A stretch of DNA of 63,820 nt, from contig JALQUU010000007.1 in the NCBI GenBank assembly GCA_023260655.1, positions 1 through 63,820 of the forward strand. The letters run 5' to 3'. Below, piece by piece: positions 60,265 to 63,820 of the stretch. The notes beneath the pieces are model-generated. The model worked only from the letters and a program-made list of their open reading frames with translations, was not told where the DNA came from and did not search any database. Numbering within the stretch: position 1 is the first letter of the stretch; each line of letters begins with the position of its first letter. The translations under genes and the position numbers were made by a program. The DNA is from Paracoccaceae bacterium. Lineage in GTDB: Bacteria; Pseudomonadota; Alphaproteobacteria; Rhodobacterales; Rhodobacteraceae.

Positions 60265-62234
60265 TCCGCCGCAACCTTTCTGTTCGCCACCTCGTATACC
60301 TTCGCGTCACGCAGGCTGAGCGTCGCGCTGATGTAGCCTTTACGGCCATCTTCATAGGTCACTTCGGTCTTGGTCGAGACCTTCTCCGAGCCATCGTAAA
60401 GCCCGGTAATCAGGTCATGGAATTTCTCTTCGATGATCCGGCGGCGCACTTTGCGCGTCCGGGTCATTTCGCCGTCATCGGCATCGAGTTCCTTGTGCAG
60501 GATCAGGAAGCGGTGGATCTGGCAGCCCGAGAGCATCTCGTCTTGCGCCACCGAGGCATTCACCTCTTCCACATGGCCTTGCACCATATCCAGAACGCGC
60601 GGGTGCCCTGCCAGTTCCTGATAGGAGGAATAGGCAATGTTGTTCCGCTCCGCCCAGTTGCCCACCGCCTGAAGGTCGATGTTGATGAAGGCACAGCAGC
60701 GATCCCGCCCGTTACCAAACACCACGGCTTCCAGAACGTTCGGATAGAACTTCAGTTTGTTTTCCACGTATTTCGGCGCGAAGAGGCTCCCGTCAGCCAT
60801 CTTGCCCACGTCTTTCGCGCGGTCGATGATCCGCAGATGGCCCGTGCCCGGCTCGATGAAGCCCGCGTCACCCGTGGCCACCCAGCCTTCCGCATCCTTG
60901 GTGGATGCCGTGCTTTCGGGGTTCTTGTAATACTCTTCGAACACGCCCGGGCTGCGATAGAACACCTCACCCGACTCCGCGATTTTCAACTCCACACCCG
61001 GCGCCGGAATGCCGACCGTATCGTCCCGCACCTCCCCATCAGGGTGCACAGTGATGAACACCGAGGCTTCCGTCTGGCCATATAGCTGCTTCAGGTTGAT
61101 CCCGAGCGAACGGTAGAAGGCGAAAATTTCCGGCCCGATGGCCTCACCCGCCGTGTAGCCCACCCGCACATTCGTCAGGCCCAGCGTGTTCTTCAGCGGT
61201 CCGTAAATGAACATATTGCCCAGCGCATATTTCAGGCGGTCCATCATCCCCACGGGCTTGCCGTCGAGGATCGCAGGGCCAACCTTGCGCGCATGCGCCA
61301 TGTACCTGTCGAACATGCGCTTCTTCATGCGGCTCGCGTCTTCCATTCGGATCATCACATTGGTGAGCATCCCTTCGAACACGCGCGGCGGTGCGAAGAA
61401 GTAGGAAGGCCCAATCTCGCGCAGGTCCGTCATCATGGTTTCGGGGTTCTCGGGGCAGTTCACGCAGAACCCGCTCCAATAGGCCTGACCGATCGAGAAG
61501 ATGAAGTCGCCCACCCATGCCATCGGCAGGTAGGCCAGCACTTCCTCGCCCGCACCCAGCTTGTCGAACTCGCAAGAATTCTTGGCGCTCTCGATGATGT
61601 TGCGGTTCGACAGAACCACACCCTTCGGCTTGCCAGTCGTCCCCGAGGTGTAAAGCATCACGCAGGTCGATTTGTAATCCAGCTTGGCGCGGCGCGCCTC
61701 CAGATCCGGCGTGAACTCGTCACGCGCGGCGCGGCCCTGCTCCTGCACATGGGAGAACTGGTGCAGCATGTGGTGATCGTATTTCCGCAGACCGCGCGGA
61801 TCGAGATAGATCATGTGCTCGAACTGGTGCAGGCGGTCCTGCACGTCGATCACCTTGTCCACCTGCTCCTGGTCTTCCACGATAGCAAAGCGCGCACCGC
61901 AATGCTCCAGCACATAGGCCATCTCTTCGGCGGCGCTGTCATTATAGACCGGCACAGGGATCGCCCCGACCGACTGCGCGGCAACCATTGACCAGTAGAG
62001 ATGCGGTCTGTTCGCGCCGATGATGGCAATGAAATCGCCCTCGTTCACGCCAAGGTTAATCAGACCGAGCGCAAGATCATCGACCTCGCGCTTCACATCT
62101 GCCCAAGTCCAGGTCTGCCAGATCCCGAATTCTTTTTCCCGATAAGCGGGTTTGTCCGCGAACCGCGTGGCGTTCCGCTGCAAAAGCGCCGGAATGGACG
62201 CAAGTCCTTCCGTCGCCTGAGACGACTGTGCCAA
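60261..62234 (-). CDS. AMP-dependent acyl-CoA synthetase (long-chain/FadD15-like)
   Basis: The 657-aa adenylate-forming ligase has an intact ATP P-loop (MLYTSGTTGKPKGVVLSNRN), LKQLYGQTEASVFITVHPDGE, WVATGDAGFIEPGTGHLRIIDRAKDVGKMADGSLFAPKYVEN (core A8 hinge) and a long C-terminus. It should make an acyl-CoA from the imported carboxylate. It is the first gene of the fadD-livGH-x-livM-SBP-livF-PaaK-like operon, divergent from a histidine kinase gene across 202 bases that should hold both promoters. Confidence 0.92.
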   Translation of the reverse strand: MAQSSQATEGLASIPALLQRNATRFADKPAYREKEFGIWQTWTWADVKREVDDLALGLINLGVNEGDFIAIIGANRPHLYWSMVAAQSVGAIPVPVYNDSAAEEMAYVLEHCGARFAIVEDQEQVDKVIDVQDRLHQFEHMIYLDPRGLRKYDHHMLHQFSHVQEQGRAARDEFTPDLEARRAKLDYKSTCVMLYTSGTTGKPKGVVLSNRNIIESAKNSCEFDKLGAGEEVLAYLPMAWVGDFIFSIGQAYWSGFCVNCPENPETMMTDLREIGPSYFFAPPRVFEGMLTNVMIRMEDASRMKKRMFDRYMAHARKVGPAILDGKPVGMMDRLKYALGNMFIYGPLKNTLGLTNVRVGYTAGEAIGPEIFAFYRSLGINLKQLYGQTEASVFITVHPDGEVRDDTVGIPAPGVELKIAESGEVFYRSPGVFEEYYKNPESTASTKDAEGWVATGDAGFIEPGTGHLRIIDRAKDVGKMADGSLFAPKYVENKLKFYPNVLEAVVFGNGRDRCCAFINIDLQAVGNWAERNNIAYSSYQELAGHPRVLDMVQGHVEEVNASVAQDEMLSGCQIHRFLILHKELDADDGEMTRTRKVRRRIIEEKFHDLITGLYDGSEKVSTKTEVTYEDGRKGYISATLSLRDAKVYEVANRKVAAE

Positions 62235-62436
62235 ATTCTATCCTCCCATGTCGCCCGACGAACCGGGCTTTCTTCGCCACTCCGGGCGATTCTCCCGATC
62301 ACCAAGGGTGCAGGCTCAAACTGAACCGTCAACTTTTTCCTGAACTTTTCCCAATCCTTGCGAATTGTTACATGTGCGATCATTCTCTTTTCGCACCCCT
62401 CCCATGGTGCTAGCGATGCCTTAGGAGGGCGGTCGA

Positions 62437-63384
62437 ATGTCGCTAAATGACGCCTATGTTTCGACGATGACGATGGGTGGCCTGAACCTTATTCAGCAGG
62501 CCCTTTCGATCTATGACAGCGATCTGAAACTCGTCATCTGCAACCGCCCCTTCCGCGAGATGTTCGACCTCACCGACGATCACACCACCCCTGGTTCGGA
62601 CTTCTCCACAACAATCCGTTACCTTGCGGAACGTGGCGAATACGGCGAGGTCACCGATCTCGACGAACTCGTGCGCCAGCGCGTCGAACAGGCCCGCGCC
62701 TTCGTTCCGCACTACATGGAACGCACCCGCCCCGATGGCCGCACCATCAGCGTTGAAGGCTCGCCCCTGCCCACCGGCGGCTGGGTTACCGTTTATACCG
62801 ACATCACCCGCGTCAAAACGCAGGAAGCCCTCCTCCGCGCCCGCTCCGCCGAGCTTTCGGACAAGGTTTTTGCCTATGCCGAAGAGATTTCCGCCAAGAA
62901 CCGCGAGCTGGGTGCCACCATCACCGCGCTTGAGGAAATGAAGCGCCAACTCACCGAAATGGAAGCGCGCACACGCCTCACCACCGAGATGATGCCCGCC
63001 CATATCGCCCACGTGAACCGCCGCGGCCTCTACACTTTCTCGAACCGCCGCCTCGGCTCCGTGATGCCCGGCCGCCCCGCCAACATTGTCGGCCAACCCA
63101 TCGAAACGGTCTTGGGCGAACAGATCCACGGCGCGATCAAACCCCACCTCGCCCAAGCGCTTTCCGGCTCCGCATCCGTGGTGGAGTTCACCGCCGAGGA
63201 TAGTGGCCGCCGCATCCGCACCGCCCTCACGCCGGATCGCGCGCCCAGCGGCGAAATCCAAGGCGTCTACATCCTCTCGATGGACGTCACCGAGGAAACA
63301 CAGAACCGCTCCGCGCTCCAGCAAACCCGCCGCCGCGAGATGGCCGCGCAACTCACCTCCGGCCTCGCGCATGATTTCTCCAAT
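62437..63384 (+). CDS. PAS-domain sensor histidine kinase (3' end lost at a foreign junction)
   Basis: From ATG 62437 (AGGAGGG at 62423-62429) the frame encodes two PAS domains (first around [26 protein letters not shown], second around [22 protein letters not shown]), a coiled-coil linker between them ([31 protein letters not shown]), and the start of a HisKA domain, [17 protein letters not shown], with the phospho-acceptor His. The remaining H-box, ATPase and any receiver domain are missing because at FSN the sequence changes to AT-rich DNA of another origin. It stands divergent from the LIV-type operon and may regulate it. Confidence 0.88.
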
Positions 63385-63820
63385 GGAAGTATTAATACTG
63401 TTGATGTAACTTATCCTTCAGCTCCATTGTATTTAATGTATAATGCTACTTTGTTAAAAGGTATGTTAAATGGCATTTTTTACTTTAGTGAAAAAAGTGA
63501 CTTATACCATCAGCCATATGCAGCTCATGATTTAGGTACTTATCCTTTAGCTAATGGACAAACCTATCCTGAAGGTATGCCTGTAGAAGAATCTGGTAAT
63601 ATGATTATTCTTACTGGAGCCATTTGTAAAATGGAAAATTCTGGATCATACGCTCAAGAACATTGGGAAAGTTTAACAACTTGGGTTAATTTTTTAGAGA
63701 AGGAAGGATTAGATCCTGCTAACCAATTGTGTACAGATGATTTTGCAGGTCACTTAGCAAGAAATGCCAACTTGGCTATAAAGGCCATTGTTGGAATTAA
63801 GTCTTACGCTATGATGGCAA
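63376..63820 (+). other. Foreign AT-rich fragment coding for part of glutaminase GtaA (DUF4965 family)
   Basis: The reading frame of the kinase continues without a stop into residues [72 protein letters not shown] and [19 protein letters not shown]. These are signature blocks of the GtaA/DUF4965 glutaminases found in Bacteroidota and fungi. Base composition flips at once: 16 of 60 bases are G or C in 63421-63480, against 43 of 60 in 63301-63360. The fragment is cut by the window end. It is most likely from another organism joined in assembly. Confidence 0.85.

Noticed and set aside
1-63375. tRNA genes, CRISPR arrays, IS elements, prophage
   Set aside because: I saw no TPsiC-arm-like motifs, no regularly spaced repeats, no transposase or integrase, and no terminal inverted repeats with target duplications.
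62437-63820. A genuine PAS-kinase-glutaminase fusion protein
   Set aside because: The frame is open, but composition, codon usage and family affiliation all change at one point inside a conserved kinase motif. A misjoin explains this better.

Overview
The window is a dense, GC-rich (third-position GC/CC-biased codons) alphaproteobacterial segment whose gene content points to a roseobacter-type Rhodobacteraceae. The evidence is a ChrR/RpoE singlet-oxygen sigma switch beside its stress operon, a doeA-doeB-doeD ectoine-degradation operon with DoeX, saccharopine-type lysine-catabolism genes, arginine/guanidino metabolism, HspQ, a PcaB-type lyase and a large LIV-type ABC transporter with acyl-adenylate ligases. 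No rRNA, tRNA, CRISPR array or insertion sequence is visible. The last ~440 bases do not belong to this genome type: at about 63,376-63,390 the sequence switches abruptly to AT-rich DNA coding for a fragment of a Bacteroidota-style glutaminase (GtaA/DUF4965). The switch falls exactly at a short 'Phe-Ser-Asn' microhomology inside a histidine kinase gene, so a chimeric join is by far the likeliest explanation.

Layout. 1-1.4 kb: end of a trypsin-like protease and an Hsp20 gene behind a good heat-shock (sigma-32) promoter. 1.4-7.3 kb: chrR-rpoE, with an RpoE-type promoter, divergent from a flavoprotein/DUF1365/MFS/SDR/DUF3775 run that resembles the known RpoE regulon of Rhodobacter sphaeroides. 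7.3-8.2 kb: small secreted proteins, one broken by an amber codon, and a 101-bp structured repeat whose second, inverted copy lies at 53.4 kb. 8.3-11.4 kb: two saccharopine dehydrogenase-type genes flanking a SemiSWEET, and a histidine phosphatase. 11.6-19.3 kb: two back-to-back catabolic loci. doeA-doeB-doeD is divergent from doeX; a DpaL-type ammonia-lyase, M24 peptidase and Asp/Glu racemase-like operon is divergent from a second AsnC regulator. The two regulators end tail-to-tail. 19.4-29.2 kb: amidinotransferase plus ureohydrolase, class IV and class I aminotransferases, M20 and HyuC-type amidohydrolases, an esterase and a DMT exporter.

29.3-31.9 kb: peptidoglycan enzymes and nadD. 32-39.1 kb: the translation/secretion block ffh - GNAT x3 - chorismate mutase - rpsP - rimM - two sulfotransferase-like genes - trmD, all on the minus strand. 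39.4-45.3 kb: HisD-family dehydrogenase, Zn alcohol dehydrogenase, and a hydrolase-PcaB-MFS operon. 45.4-53.4 kb: nth-adenosine kinase, flavoprotein, lytic transglycosylase, hspQ, tesB, succinate-semialdehyde-type dehydrogenase and an arylformamidase-like hydrolase. 53.5-62.2 kb: one minus-strand operon (acyl-CoA ligase, LivG, LivH, small membrane protein, LivM, binding protein, LivF, PaaK-like ligase) for import and CoA activation of an unknown carboxylate. 62.4 kb to the end: PAS histidine kinase truncated by the foreign sequence.

Genes are tightly packed: many starts overlap the previous stop by 4 nt (ATGA/GTGA), and three convergent pairs share a TTAA stop overlap. Functions are assigned from motifs and remembered family features; no database search was possible.
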